Notes: generated from the sequence alone by a model not told the origin. A stretch of 64,000 bases of DNA from JAWWOW01 sp033851265 (GCA_033851265.1 JAWWOW010000011.1:1-64000), one strand, 5' to 3'. Shown: positions 14,663-24,402, numbered from the stretch's first letter. A program made the numbers and translations.

Positions 14663-14685
14663 CCCCTGCCCCTGAGGACCTCGGA
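14650..14685 (+). promoter_or_regulatory. Attenuator-type hairpin before cdo
   Basis: TCCGAGGTC (14650-14658) pairs perfectly with GACCTCGGA (14677-14685), loop 18 nt. The right arm takes in the first three bases of the GGAAAGGA ribosome binding site (14683-14690) of cdo. Confidence 0.5.
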
Positions 14686-14698
14686 AAGGACACTCGAC

Positions 14699-15202
14699 AT
14701 GTTGCTCGCAGAGTCGCTGCAAACCCAACCGCTCACCCACCAAGAGCTCGTCGCCGTCGCGCTCGGTTTTGCCCGCGCCCAAGATGGCTGGCGTCATCAG
14801 ATCCAGTACGACGAGAACGACCGTTACACGTTCCTCTTGCACGCTGACGACGACGTCGACATTTGGTTGTGCACCTGGCTCGCCGGCCAACGGACGAGCT
14901 TGCACGACCACGGCGGGTCGGCAGGCGCCATTGCCGTCGTCACCGGTCAGCTGACCGAATCCCGGTTGGCCCGCGGCGGCCGCATCGGACGGCGTCGGAT
15001 CCGGGCCGGACGCAGTTCGCTGGTCACGCCCAACGTCGTGCATGACGTCCGCAACGACAAGCAACGGCCCGCAGTAAGCATCCATGCTTACTCGCCGCCG
15101 CTCACGCGCATGTCGTTCTATGACCGCGAGGGCATCGCGTCGGTGTCGCGCCTCCGGACCGTCGACCTGATGGCGGCCGCGTCCTGGGAGGCGCACGCAT
15201 GA
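14699..15202 (+). CDS. Cysteine dioxygenase
   Basis: Oxidises L-cysteine to cysteine sulfinate with a mononuclear iron. 167 residues, cupin fold. Predicted iron ligands are H69 and H71 in SLHDHGGSAG and H115 in NVVHDVRN. H129 and Y131 in SIHAYSPPL match the conserved His and Tyr of the active site. The position of the Cys that cross-links to Tyr in mammalian enzymes is Gly here (G76), as in other bacterial CDOs. The gene overlaps a rhodanese gene by 4 bp and is preceded by a cysteine-containing leader peptide, which suggests control by cysteine. Confidence 0.92.
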   Translation: MLLAESLQTQPLTHQELVAVALGFARAQDGWRHQIQYDENDRYTFLLHADDDVDIWLCTWLAGQRTSLHDHGGSAGAIAVVTGQLTESRLARGGRIGRRRIRAGRSSLVTPNVVHDVRNDKQRPAVSIHAYSPPLTRMSFYDREGIASVSRLRTVDLMAAASWEAHA

Positions 15203-15609
15203 CGGGCGTGGCGGTGCTGACCGAGCGGGCGCGCGCCCGGATCGAGCGCGTGCGACCCGTCGAGGCATACGCCGAGCAGCGCGCGGGGGCGTTACTCGTC
15301 GACATCCGGCCGCTCGCGCAGCGGGTCCTCGAAGGCGAGATCCCGGGCAGCCTCGTGCTCGAGCGAAACGTGCTCGAGTGGCGGCTCGATCCGCGCGGTG
15401 ACGCACGGATTGCCGAAGCGTTGAGTGCCGACGTGCGCGTCATCGTCGTGTGCGCGGAGGGCTATGCGTCGAGCCTCGCCGCGGCCAGCCTGGTCGACAT
15501 GGGCTTGCACCGGGCGACGGATCTGGATGGCGGTTTCCGGTTGTGGCAGACACTCGGGCTGCCGACGGTGCTTGGTGGCACGCCCGCAGGACGCTACGTC
15601 GACGCCTGA
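15199..15609 (+). CDS. Rhodanese-like sulfurtransferase
   Basis: 136 residues. It has VDIRPLAQRVLEGEIPGSLVL (CH2A-like start) and an active-site loop VCAEGYASSLAA with Cys85, then DLDGGFRLWQTLGLPT, the typical rhodanese end. It likely handles sulfane sulfur or sulfite arising from cysteine oxidation, given its 4-bp overlap with cdo. Its last 16 bp overlap the end of the convergent HAD gene. Confidence 0.88.
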   Translation: MTGVAVLTERARARIERVRPVEAYAEQRAGALLVDIRPLAQRVLEGEIPGSLVLERNVLEWRLDPRGDARIAEALSADVRVIVVCAEGYASSLAAASLVDMGLHRATDLDGGFRLWQTLGLPTVLGGTPAGRYVDA

Positions 15610-16319
15610 GCCGTTCCACGCATCCACGCGTCAATGACATCGACGAGCTCGGGCAATGTTGAGATGACCGCATCGGGTTGCACGTCGTGTTCGGGTGTCG
15701 CGTCGTTCGACATCCAAACGGTGCGCATCCCCACCCGCGCGGCCCCGAAGATGTCGTCGTACTGACGATCGCCGACGAAGACCGCATCACTCCCCTGCAC
15801 ACCGAGCTGCTCGAGTACGGCGTTGAATGCTTCCGGAGCCGGCTTGAGATGCGCGATGTCGCTGGTGTAGACGCGGACATCGAGCAGGTCGAGTAGCCCG
15901 TCCCGCTCGAGGAAACCTTCGTGCCACTCGCGAAACCAATGCGTGTTGGAAAGCAATCCGGTCTTGAGTCCACGGGCGCGGATAGCGCGGATGACGTCGG
16001 CGGCGTACGGATGCGCAACCGTGCGTGGTGCCCAGACACCATGGTGCGCTTCAAGTGCCAGGTCGTGGACCGCCTGCGAAATATCGAGCCCAGTCGCTGC
16101 GGCAACTTCGGTGAGTAGGTCAGCCGTCGTGCCGCTGCGCCGACCGGCGACCGCCTCCACCCACCACTCGGCCTCCGCCGCAGCTAGCGCTGCTGTGACC
16201 TCGTCGACGCGATCGGGCGCGAGGTGTTCAGCAGATACCCGCCACAGATCCGCGACGTCCACCCAATGCGTCGGATTCAACGTGCCGCCCCAGTCGAAGA
16301 CGACTGCTTCGAGCGTCAT
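15594..16319 (-). CDS. HAD-superfamily hydrolase
   Basis: 241 residues. HAD motifs in order: DWGGTLNP (motif I; the first Asp, D9, is the nucleophile, but the second acidic position of DxD is replaced by Gly), LSNTH (motif II Ser/Asn), KPAPEAF (motif III Lys) and VGDRQYDDIFGA (motif IV acids). The G-for-D change in motif I resembles the branch with DWGGTL seen in many actinobacterial HADs. Substrate unknown. It starts inside the proS stop (4-bp overlap), so the two are cotranscribed. Confidence 0.85.
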   Translation of the reverse strand: MTLEAVVFDWGGTLNPTHWVDVADLWRVSAEHLAPDRVDEVTAALAAAEAEWWVEAVAGRRSGTTADLLTEVAAATGLDISQAVHDLALEAHHGVWAPRTVAHPYAADVIRAIRARGLKTGLLSNTHWFREWHEGFLERDGLLDLLDVRVYTSDIAHLKPAPEAFNAVLEQLGVQGSDAVFVGDRQYDDIFGAARVGMRTVWMSNDATPEHDVQPDAVISTLPELVDVIDAWMRGTAQAST

Positions 16320-18049
16320 CCGCCCGCGAGGTCGGCGACAACGGCGTCGAGCGCAACTCGCCGGCGCTCGCCCGTGCGCCGGTCCTTCACCTCGACCTCG
16401 CCGTCCGCGAGTGCCTTGCCGACAACGACGATCGTGGGCATGCCGAGCAGGTCCGCATCGGCGAACTTCTCCCCCGGAGATGCATCACGGTCGTCGAGCA
16501 ACACCGAGCGGCCAGCAGCTTCCAACTCGGTTGCGATGCGCTCGGCGGCTTGCTTCTGCTCATCACCTTTGCCGACCGGCACCACATGCACGTCGTACGG
16601 CGCAACCGCCGCGGGCCACAGCAGCCCGGCGTCGTCGTGATGCTGTTCGGCAAGAGCCGCTACCGCGCGGGAGACACCAATGCCATACGAGCCCATCGTG
16701 ATGCGGATTGGCTTGCCGTCAGGGCCGAGAGCGTCGAGGCCGAAGGTGTCGGCGAACTTGCGTCCGAGCTGGAAGATGTGCCCAATCTCGATACCACGAG
16801 CGATCGACAGCACCCCACCGCACCGTGCGCAACGGTCGCCATCACGGATCTCAATGGCACCGATCTCGCCGTCCGGCTCGAAGTCACGCCCGCGTACCAC
16901 GTTGGCTGCGTGCCGGTCCTGCTCGTTCGCACCGGTGATCCACGCAGTACCCGGTGCAACAAGTGGGTCGACGACGTAGCGCACGTCGAGGTCGCGCAGG
17001 AGCTGCGGGCCGATGTAGCCGCGAACGAGACCCGGCTGCTTCTTGAGGTCATCTGCATCTGCCTGTGCGACCTCGACCGGTTCGAGTTGGCCGGCGATCC
17101 GCTTGAGGTCGACCTCTCGGTCGCCGGGTACGCCCACGACGAGCAGTTCCCACTCATCGCCGCCGGGTTGCCGCGTCTTCAATACGACGTTCTTCAACGT
17201 GTCGGCCGCGGTCGCGTCAATGCCTTGGGAGCGCACGACGTCAACGAGCGTCTCGATGGTCGGAGTATCGGGAGTATCGAGCACGTTCGATGCCGGATGC
17301 TCCGTTGTATCGCCTGCATCGGGGACAGCGATCTCAACCGCTTCGGTATTCGCGGTGTAGTCGCAGTTGGCGCACTGCACGAACGTGTCCTCGCCGTACT
17401 CCGCCGGTGCGAGGAACTCCTCACTCGCGGAGCCACCCATCGCGCCCGACACGGCGTACGCGATGCGGTAGTCGAAACCGAGTCGCTCGAAGACGCGTTT
17501 GTAGGCGTCACGGTGCGCGTCGTACGACGCTTGTAGCCCGGCGTCATCGAGGTCGAAGGAATACGAGTCCTTCATGATGAACTCGCGGCCGCGCAACAAG
17601 CCGGCTCGCGGACGGGCCTCGTCGCGATACTTCGTCTGGATCTGGAAGAGCACCACCGGGTAGTCGCGGTACGACGCATACTCGCCCTTCACGAGCAGCG
17701 TGAACAGCTCCTCGTGCGTGGGGCCCAGGAGGTAGTCGGCCTGCTTGCGGTCCTGTAACCGGAACAGCAAGTCGCCGTAGTCGGACCACCGACCGCTTTG
17801 CTCGTAGATCTCGCGCGGGATGAGTGCGGGGAACTGCACCTCCTGCGCACCGATGCGCGCCATCTCTTCGCGGACGACGTCCTCGACCCGGCGAAGCACG
17901 GCGATACCGAGCGGGAGCCACGAATAGACGCCGGGAGCGACCCGTCGGATGTAGCCGCCTCGGACGAGCAGCCGGTGACTCGGCACCTCTGCGTCGGCCG
18001 GGTCCTCGCGCAGGGTGCGAAGGAACAGGGTCGACATGCGGGTGACCAC
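16316..18049 (-). CDS. proS: Prolyl-tRNA synthetase
   Basis: Charges tRNA-Pro. 577 residues from GTG 18049, with AGGAGG 4 nt upstream; ATG 18037 is an alternative. Class II motifs: GVYSWLPLGIAVLRRVEDVV, FRDEARPRAGLLRGREFIMK (motif 2 region), and motif 3 GSYGIGVSRAVAAL. The bacterial-type insertion editing domain lies in the middle and an anticodon-binding domain at the end (YDVHVVPVGKG..LLDDRDASPGEKFADADLLG). Normal length for the long bacterial form. Confidence 0.95.
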   Translation of the reverse strand: MVTRMSTLFLRTLREDPADAEVPSHRLLVRGGYIRRVAPGVYSWLPLGIAVLRRVEDVVREEMARIGAQEVQFPALIPREIYEQSGRWSDYGDLLFRLQDRKQADYLLGPTHEELFTLLVKGEYASYRDYPVVLFQIQTKYRDEARPRAGLLRGREFIMKDSYSFDLDDAGLQASYDAHRDAYKRVFERLGFDYRIAYAVSGAMGGSASEEFLAPAEYGEDTFVQCANCDYTANTEAVEIAVPDAGDTTEHPASNVLDTPDTPTIETLVDVVRSQGIDATAADTLKNVVLKTRQPGGDEWELLVVGVPGDREVDLKRIAGQLEPVEVAQADADDLKKQPGLVRGYIGPQLLRDLDVRYVVDPLVAPGTAWITGANEQDRHAANVVRGRDFEPDGEIGAIEIRDGDRCARCGGVLSIARGIEIGHIFQLGRKFADTFGLDALGPDGKPIRITMGSYGIGVSRAVAALAEQHHDDAGLLWPAAVAPYDVHVVPVGKGDEQKQAAERIATELEAAGRSVLLDDRDASPGEKFADADLLGMPTIVVVGKALADGEVEVKDRRTGERRRVALDAVVADLAGG

Positions 18050-18162
18050 TGTTCCTCCTGGTGCTCCGGTACAGGCATGTGGGTTGCTTCGGCAACCGCT
18101 GCGAGGATAGCGATGACCCGCGGTCGGCGGCCTCTCATTTGTCCCGTATCGTCCGAGAGGTC

Positions 18163-20088
18163 ATGGGGGGATCAGCGGAAGGACAACCCGCGTTCGGCTG
18201 GCGGGTGCCGGCCGTCATCAACGTGCTGTGTCTGATCACGGCACTCCTTGTCGCGGTGACCACAAGGAGCTCGGCGCGCGCCGACGTGGAGCCGAACGAC
18301 GAGATCCACAGTGGATACGGAGACTCCGCCGCGACGTCGATGTGGGTCTTCTGGCATGGCCCGGACAGCACCATCGACTACGGCCAAACCAATGCGTACG
18401 GCGCGACGGCCACGGCAAGCCTGTCGCCCATCACTCCCGTCGACATTGCCGGCCCGTTCTACCGAGTGCAGCTCACCGGCCTCACTGCCGGCACGGTCTA
18501 CCACTACAAGATCGGCGCGTCCGGCCTGGACCACACGTTCAAGACCGCACCGGTCGGCAGCTTCACCTGGACCGACATCGGCGATACGGGGACGAGTTTC
18601 TACGACCCCGCGGCGCCGGCCAAGTGCAACAAGACGTGGATGCCAGAGGTGTGGCAGCAGATCACCGCTGAGAACTCCGACCTGATCACCCACGGCGGTG
18701 ACATCAGTTACGCAAATGACTGCGGTGTCGGCGCGGTTCACCAGTTCTGGAACGACATCGAGCCGATCGCGACGCAGCGGCCGATGGAGTTCGCCCTTGG
18801 CAACCATGAGTACGGCACAACTGAGAGCACCGCGCCGCCGGGAACCCCCCAGGACCGCAACGCAAACTACAAGGGCCGCTTCTACATCCCCAACCCACGA
18901 ACGACCCCAGCCGACACGGCGACGACGACGGCGCATCCCGGTTGTCCGCCGGCGTCCGGGACTACGGGCAACGGATGTCGCGGTGCGGACTGGGGCTACT
19001 TCCAGGTCGGCCATGCGTTGTTCATCAGCTATCCGGAGCCCGACAACAACGGGTTTGTGGACTGGCAGGCGAAAGCCGACGCGCTGATGGCTGGAGCGGA
19101 GACCGACGCGAACATCTCGTTTATCGTCACCTACGGGCACCGCCCGCCGTACTCGAGCGCCAGCACTCAGACCGCACCGAAGCTGCAAACAGCGATCAAC
19201 GCTCTCGGTGACAAGTACAGTCCGTCCGCGCGAGCCGATGGCAAGTACCTGCTCAATGTCGGCCATCACGTGCATGGCGGAGAGGTCATCTCGCCACAGC
19301 ACGGCGTACTGCAAGTGACCAACGGCGGTGGCGGTGCGGAGAACTTTGGGTTCTCGAACACCGACCCCAACTCGCTGTGGAAGACCGGTCACTTCGAGCA
19401 CCTACGGGTGACCGTGACGGGCCCGACGATGAAACTCGACTTCATCTGTGGGCCGGTCTACACACTCAGCCCCAACAAGGAGCCATGCGTCAAGGACTCG
19501 GTGATCTACTCCACGACGCTGACGTCTCCCGTCGTTCCCCCGCCGGACCCGGATCCCACCCCAACTCCGACGCCCACCCCATCGCCAACCGTTTCACCGA
19601 CGCCGCCGCCCGGTCCGACCGAATACGTGCTCAACCGCAGCGTCGAAAACGGTGACAAGACCGGCTGGCTTGGCCTCTACAACGCGAAGTCGCGCGTGAC
19701 CGCAATGCAGCCAGCCGGTGGTGCGTACGACGGGACCTGGGCCCTGCAGATAACGAACACCAACACCGCCGCGCAGTCAGCGGGGGTCGCAAACGCCCAG
19801 CCGTTCTGGGTCACGAACACCACCGCCGGCAAGCCCTATACCGGGAGCGCGTGGGTCTCCGGACCGGCGGGCACTGTCGTCAATCTCATGCTGCGCGAGT
19901 GCACGTCGGGCGGGTCGTGTTCGAGTTACAAGACGAAGCCGGTCACGCTCGGCAGTGGCTGGACCCAGGTCGTTACGACGTTCACACCGGCAGCGAGCGG
20001 CAACGAGATTCGTTTCTATTTGTATGCGAGCTCAATCGGCGCGGGTCAGTCGTTCTTCGCCGACTCGTTCAGTGAAACCGCGCCCTAG
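18163..20088 (+). CDS. Secreted purple-acid-phosphatase-like metallophosphoesterase with C-terminal carbohydrate-binding-type domain
   Basis: 641 residues from ATG 18163, with GAGAGG and a TATCGT -10 box just upstream. A signal peptide (VINVLCLITALLVAVTT..ARA) is followed by a fibronectin-III-like N-terminal domain, then the two-metal phosphatase core: DIGDTG, GGDISYANDC, GNHEYG, TYGHRPPY, VGHHVHGGE. A Pro/Thr linker (TPTPTPTPSPTVSPTPPP) leads to a roughly 150-residue beta-sandwich ending FFADSF, of the CBM4/9-like type. Likely extracellular phosphate release from a polymer-bound substrate. The 3' end overlaps the next convergent gene by 20 bp. Confidence 0.85.
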   Translation: MGGSAEGQPAFGWRVPAVINVLCLITALLVAVTTRSSARADVEPNDEIHSGYGDSAATSMWVFWHGPDSTIDYGQTNAYGATATASLSPITPVDIAGPFYRVQLTGLTAGTVYHYKIGASGLDHTFKTAPVGSFTWTDIGDTGTSFYDPAAPAKCNKTWMPEVWQQITAENSDLITHGGDISYANDCGVGAVHQFWNDIEPIATQRPMEFALGNHEYGTTESTAPPGTPQDRNANYKGRFYIPNPRTTPADTATTTAHPGCPPASGTTGNGCRGADWGYFQVGHALFISYPEPDNNGFVDWQAKADALMAGAETDANISFIVTYGHRPPYSSASTQTAPKLQTAINALGDKYSPSARADGKYLLNVGHHVHGGEVISPQHGVLQVTNGGGGAENFGFSNTDPNSLWKTGHFEHLRVTVTGPTMKLDFICGPVYTLSPNKEPCVKDSVIYSTTLTSPVVPPPDPDPTPTPTPTPSPTVSPTPPPGPTEYVLNRSVENGDKTGWLGLYNAKSRVTAMQPAGGAYDGTWALQITNTNTAAQSAGVANAQPFWVTNTTAGKPYTGSAWVSGPAGTVVNLMLRECTSGGSCSSYKTKPVTLGSGWTQVVTTFTPAASGNEIRFYLYASSIGAGQSFFADSFSETAP

Positions 20089-22282
20089 GCATACCGGTCT
20101 CACCGCGGACCGCCGCGTGGATCAGCCGATCGATCCCGGCTGCCGGTTGCGGGTAACCGAAGTAGTAGCCCTGCGCCACGTGGCAGCCGAGCGAGTTGAG
20201 AATCGCGGCCTGCTCGGCGTTCTCCACGCCTTCGGCAACGGTGTCGACATCCAGGGCCGCCGCCAAGTCGATGATCGAGCGCACGAGGGCGGCCGGTCGC
20301 GGGCCGTCTGGCAGCGGGGCGACGAAGCTGCGGTCGATCTTGAGGATGTCAACGGGTAGCCGACGCAGGTATGCCAGCGACGAGTAACCCGTTCCGAAGT
20401 CATCAACGGCGATGCGGATCCCCATCGCACGCAATTGCGCGAGCCGTGCCTCGGCGAGGGAACTGTCACCGAGCAAAAGGTTCTCGGTGATCTCGATGGT
20501 GAGCGCCGACGCGGCAAGTCCGGCATCGACAAGGGCCGCCGCGGCCGCCTCGACGAGTTCGGTGTCATGCAGCTGGCGTGGGGAGAGGTTGACGCCAATC
20601 GAGATGAGATGCGCCGGGTCTGCCGACTGCCACTGGGCCGCCTGCCGGCATGCCTCGGCCAGGATCCAGCGGCCGATCGGGACGATGAGGCCGGTCTCTT
20701 CAGCGACCGGGATGAACTCCGCCGGGAGCAACAGTCCACGCTCCGGATGGTGCCAACGAACGAGTGCCTCGACGCCGACGATGCGTTGGGTGTCGAGGTT
20801 GACCAACGGCTGATAGTGCAGCTCGAACTGCTCGGCGTGCACGGCTTGGCGGAGTTCGTTCTCGAGCCGTAGCCGAGTCACAACCCGCTCTTGCATCGAC
20901 GGATGGAAGACAACGAGTCGGTTCTTGCCCTGGCCTTTGGCCATGTACATCGCGACATCAGCGTCACGCAGGAGGTCTTGAGTGTTCCGCTCTGCGTTGC
21001 CGTGGGCGATGCCGATGCTCGCCGTGACGACCACCTGTGCGCGACGCAGTTCGATGGGTGCCGCGAGCGCCTCGAGGATGCGCTCCCCGACCCGGACAAC
21101 CTCCTGCGCGTCCACCGGCTCGAGCAGGATCGCGAACTCGTCACCGCCGAGACGCGCAGCCAGGTCCTGGAAACGGAGGCAGGAGACGAGCCGGCTGGCC
21201 ACGGCCACGAGCAGCTCGTCACCAACGGCGTGCCCGAAGCTGTCGTTGACCGCTTTGAAGCCGTCGAGGTCCAGCAACAACAGCGCGACGTTGCGGTCGG
21301 TACCCGCCAAGCGCTCCATCGCCTCGTCGAGGCGATCGGTGAGGAGCACGCGGTTCGCCAAACCGGTCAGCGCGTCCCGATGGGCCAGCTCGCGCAGCCG
21401 GTTCTCCATGGTCTTGCGTTCACTGATGTCGCTGAGCATGCCGAGGAAGCCAGTGACCGCACCGTCAGGCGCGCGCATGACCGCAGTCGAGATAGCAACG
21501 TGACGGCGCGCGCCGTCCCGGGTCATGCGCACTTCTTCATGCTCGACGAGCGGCTCGCCCTCAGCGATCTGCGCCAGCAACTTCGTGAAGGCATCGCGGC
21601 GCTCCGGTGGGATGTGCGGTGCCACCTGGCCGTAGACCTCCGACTGGGTCCACCCGAACAACCGCTCCGCGGCTGGATTCCATAGCCGCACCCGAGCCTC
21701 CGGGTCGAGCATGATCATCGCCGCTGGTGACGTGTCGACAGCGGCTTCCAGCCATCCGGTGGCCGCAGCAACCTCGGCCTGCGCATGCTCGAGCTGCGCG
21801 TTCACGTGCTGAACCGCGCTGAGCGCGTCTTGAACCTCTTCGGTCCGGGTGTGCAGGTCGGTGACGTCGGTGATGACACCGTCGACGATGTTGCGTCCGT
21901 CGGGCAGGCGCTCGCGCAACCACATCCGGTCGAGCACCCAACGGGTGACGCCATCGCGGCCGACGAGCCGGTACTCAAAGGACACCATCGCGTCCGTGGC
22001 GAGGTTGCGGCCCGCGGACTGGTAGGTCTCCCAGTCGTCCGGGTAGATCGCTGCGTGCCAGGCGTCTGTCGGATCCACGTTTGCCGGGATCTCGCCGCCG
22101 AGCAGCATCTCGATTCCGGGGCCCGTGAACAGCTCGAAGTACTCGCCGTCGGAAGTGAGCTCGCCGCTGTAGACGTGGCAGTTGACCCGAGCCATCAGAC
22201 TCAACAGGTGGGGTAAAGCGGACGCTTCGGACACAGGGGGCGAGATCGGGCCGTCTGCCGCCCGATGCGCCCCTGCTGTCAT
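20069..22282 (-). CDS. PAS-PAS-GGDEF-EAL cyclic-di-GMP enzyme
   Basis: 737 residues with no membrane segment. PAS domains cover about residues 35-145 and 175-290. The GGDEF domain has an intact GGDEF at 379-383 and an inhibitory RxxD site (RFQD, 370-373) at the right distance. The EAL domain has EALVRW (505-510), DDFGTGYSSL and AEGVE. Both synthesis and breakdown of c-di-GMP are therefore possible; the PAS domains would sense a cytoplasmic signal. No obvious partner gene is adjacent. Confidence 0.92.
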   Translation of the reverse strand: MTAGAHRAADGPISPPVSEASALPHLLSLMARVNCHVYSGELTSDGEYFELFTGPGIEMLLGGEIPANVDPTDAWHAAIYPDDWETYQSAGRNLATDAMVSFEYRLVGRDGVTRWVLDRMWLRERLPDGRNIVDGVITDVTDLHTRTEEVQDALSAVQHVNAQLEHAQAEVAAATGWLEAAVDTSPAAMIMLDPEARVRLWNPAAERLFGWTQSEVYGQVAPHIPPERRDAFTKLLAQIAEGEPLVEHEEVRMTRDGARRHVAISTAVMRAPDGAVTGFLGMLSDISERKTMENRLRELAHRDALTGLANRVLLTDRLDEAMERLAGTDRNVALLLLDLDGFKAVNDSFGHAVGDELLVAVASRLVSCLRFQDLAARLGGDEFAILLEPVDAQEVVRVGERILEALAAPIELRRAQVVVTASIGIAHGNAERNTQDLLRDADVAMYMAKGQGKNRLVVFHPSMQERVVTRLRLENELRQAVHAEQFELHYQPLVNLDTQRIVGVEALVRWHHPERGLLLPAEFIPVAEETGLIVPIGRWILAEACRQAAQWQSADPAHLISIGVNLSPRQLHDTELVEAAAAALVDAGLAASALTIEITENLLLGDSSLAEARLAQLRAMGIRIAVDDFGTGYSSLAYLRRLPVDILKIDRSFVAPLPDGPRPAALVRSIIDLAAALDVDTVAEGVENAEQAAILNSLGCHVAQGYYFGYPQPAAGIDRLIHAAVRGETGMPRARFH

Positions 22283-22378
22283 GGAGCCGCTATCGGCGCG
22301 TTTGGCCGCTTCCTAGATGGCCCATTTGAAGCAGTCTCGAGCGCCTGGGCCCACGTCTCTGCCGTGTCTAGGGCGTGT

Positions 22379-23227
22379 CTAGAACAACACGCTCATGAAC
22401 GAGCCGATATCGGCCATCCCGACCTTGGCGTAGGCCCGGCGGGCGGGCTCGTTGTAATCGTTGACGTAGAGGCTGACCACCGGCGCGATGCTCGACAACG
22501 CCTCGTTCACCACCGCCGCCATCCCGGCCGTGCCCAGGCCGGTCCCCCGCAGCGCCGGATCGACCCACACTCCCTGGACCTGACACGCCGCTCCGGTAGC
22601 CGCGCCGATCTCGGCCTTGAAGATCACCCGCTCGTCCTCGATGCGGGCGAACGCACGTCCGGATCCGACGATCTCAGCAACCCGGGCCCGGTAGAGCGCC
22701 CCGCCGCCGCCAACCTCCGGCGATACGCCGACCTCTTCGGTGAACATCGCCACCGACGCCGGGAGCAGTACGTCGAGTTGTTCCGGTTCGACGCGTCGAA
22801 CACACGGGTCTGGCTGCACGAGTGACGGCTGGGAGGTGGCCATCAACGGCTGGGAGGGGCGGACGTCACGGGCTTCACCCCAATGCGGCAGCAACGCTTG
22901 CCACAGCGGCGCGACAGCTGACTCGGGTCCGACGATCGACGAGCACCGCCGCCCCTGACGACGAGCGCGTTCCGCAAAGGCCCGCAGAGCGCCGATGTCA
23001 TCGCCAACCGGAACGAGGTTGGCGCCGGAATAGCACACGGCAGTGAGCTCGCCGGTGGTGCGGTCCGAATAACCCCACACCTCGGCACCGAGCCGCCACG
23101 GATCCAGACCGGCGGTCTCCACGCGCGACGTCACGAAGACGTTGACGACAGGATCACGAGCGAGGACCTCCATGACGTCCTCGACGTCACGATCCTCGAG
23201 CAGGCGAACAGAGGGCGTGCGCAGCAT
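22379..23227 (-). CDS. GNAT acetyltransferase with DUF4081-type N-terminal domain
   Basis: 282 residues. The N-terminal half (VRLLEDRDVEDVMEVLARDP, VNVFVTSRVE) is the DUF4081 type. The C-terminal GNAT has the acetyl-CoA loop GVWVDPALRGTGLGTAGMAA and ends YVNDYNEPARRAYAKVGM. It is found beside ispG in many actinobacteria. Substrate unknown. It starts 26 bp after the ispG stop. Confidence 0.85.
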   Translation of the reverse strand: MLRTPSVRLLEDRDVEDVMEVLARDPVVNVFVTSRVETAGLDPWRLGAEVWGYSDRTTGELTAVCYSGANLVPVGDDIGALRAFAERARRQGRRCSSIVGPESAVAPLWQALLPHWGEARDVRPSQPLMATSQPSLVQPDPCVRRVEPEQLDVLLPASVAMFTEEVGVSPEVGGGGALYRARVAEIVGSGRAFARIEDERVIFKAEIGAATGAACQVQGVWVDPALRGTGLGTAGMAAVVNEALSSIAPVVSLYVNDYNEPARRAYAKVGMADIGSFMSVLF

Positions 23228-23253
23228 CGCGTCCGTCCTGCCCCTCTCGGCCC

Positions 23254-24402
23254 TCAGCTGACCGTGACTTCAGGCTCGCCGGTGGAGTCGATCTCATCGG
23301 CCAGCCGCATCGCCTCTTCGATCAAAGTCTCCACGATCTGGTCCTCGGGCACCGTCTTGATGACTTCCCCGCGCACGAAGATCTGTCCCTTGCCGTTGCC
23401 GGACGCCACACCGAGGTCGGCCTCGCGTGCTTCCCCGGGGCCATTGACGACGCAACCCATGACCGCGACGCGCAGCGGCACCGTCATCCCCTCGAGGCCG
23501 GCCTGCACCTTGTCGGCCAGCTCATAGACATCTACCTGCGCGCGACCGCACGACGGGCACGACACGATCTCGAGACCACGCTGGCGGAGTCCGAGCGATT
23601 CGAGAATCGCGGTACCGACCTTCACCTCTTCTACCGGTGGGGCCGACAACGAGACGCGAATCGTGTCACCGATGCCGTCGGCCAACAGCGCGCCGAACGC
23701 CACCGCAGACTTGACCGTGCCCTGGAACGCCGGTCCCGCTTCAGTAACACCGAGATGCAGCGGATAGTCGCACTTGGCGGCGAGCTCGCGGTAGGCCGCG
23801 ACCATCACCACGGGGTCGTTGTGTTTGACCGAGATCTTGATGTCGCCGAATCCGTGGTCTTCGAACAGCGATGCTTCCCACAGTGCGGACTCGACGAGGC
23901 CCGCTGCCGTCGCCTTGCCGCCGTACTTGTCGAGGAACCGTTTGTCGAGTGACCCGGCGTTGACGCCGATGCGGATCGGCGTACCGGCTGCCCGAGCTGC
24001 CTCAGCCACTTCCTTGACCCGTCCGTCGAACTCCTTGATGTTGCCGGGGTTGACGCGAACGGCTGCACATCCGGCGTCGATCGCCGTGAAGATGTACGCC
24101 GGCTGGAAGTGGATGTCGGCGATCACCGGGATCTGCGAGTGCTTGACGATCTCGGCGAGCGCATCTGCATCACGCGGCTTGGGCACAGCGACGCGAACGA
24201 TCTGACAACCCGTGGCGGTCAACTCGGCAATCTGCTGCAGCGTCGCGTCGATCTCGTGCGTCTTGGTCGTCGTCATCGACTGCACGGAGATCGGTGCGTC
24301 CCCCCCAACCGCGACGTTCCCCACCATGATCTGGCGCGAACGACGACGCGCGGCGAGCGGCGGTGGTGGGACCGCGGGGATGCCGAGAGGTATGGCGGAC
24401 AT
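23254..24402 (-). CDS. ispG: 4-hydroxy-3-methylbut-2-enyl-diphosphate synthase (GcpE)
   Basis: Penultimate step of the MEP isoprenoid pathway, using a [4Fe-4S] cluster. 382 residues: GGDAPISVQSMTTTKTHEID, IPVIADIHFQPAYIF, VRVNPGNIK, and a C-terminal cluster domain with SCPSCGR and MGCVVNGPGEAREAD (cluster Cys residues). Lies downstream of dxr and rseP on the same strand, 5 bp from rseP. Confidence 0.96.
   Translation of the reverse strand: MSAIPLGIPAVPPPPLAARRRSRQIMVGNVAVGGDAPISVQSMTTTKTHEIDATLQQIAELTATGCQIVRVAVPKPRDADALAEIVKHSQIPVIADIHFQPAYIFTAIDAGCAAVRVNPGNIKEFDGRVKEVAEAARAAGTPIRIGVNAGSLDKRFLDKYGGKATAAGLVESALWEASLFEDHGFGDIKISVKHNDPVVMVAAYRELAAKCDYPLHLGVTEAGPAFQGTVKSAVAFGALLADGIGDTIRVSLSAPPVEEVKVGTAILESLGLRQRGLEIVSCPSCGRAQVDVYELADKVQAGLEGMTVPLRVAVMGCVVNGPGEAREADLGVASGNGKGQIFVRGEVIKTVPEDQIVETLIEEAMRLADEIDSTGEPEVTVS

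Noticed and set aside
18050..18162. A T-box leader before proS
   Set aside because: The gap to the divergent gene is only 113 bp, and no T-box sequence or specifier hairpin is seen.
18871..18881. AAGGGCCGCTT inside the phosphoesterase gene
   Set aside because: It lies in frame in coding sequence (Lys-Gly-Arg-Phe) and is not at a gene junction, so it is taken as chance.
18172..19401. Minus-strand frame opposite the metallophosphoesterase
   Set aside because: The plus strand has signal peptide and all metal-site motifs; the opposite frame is a shadow.
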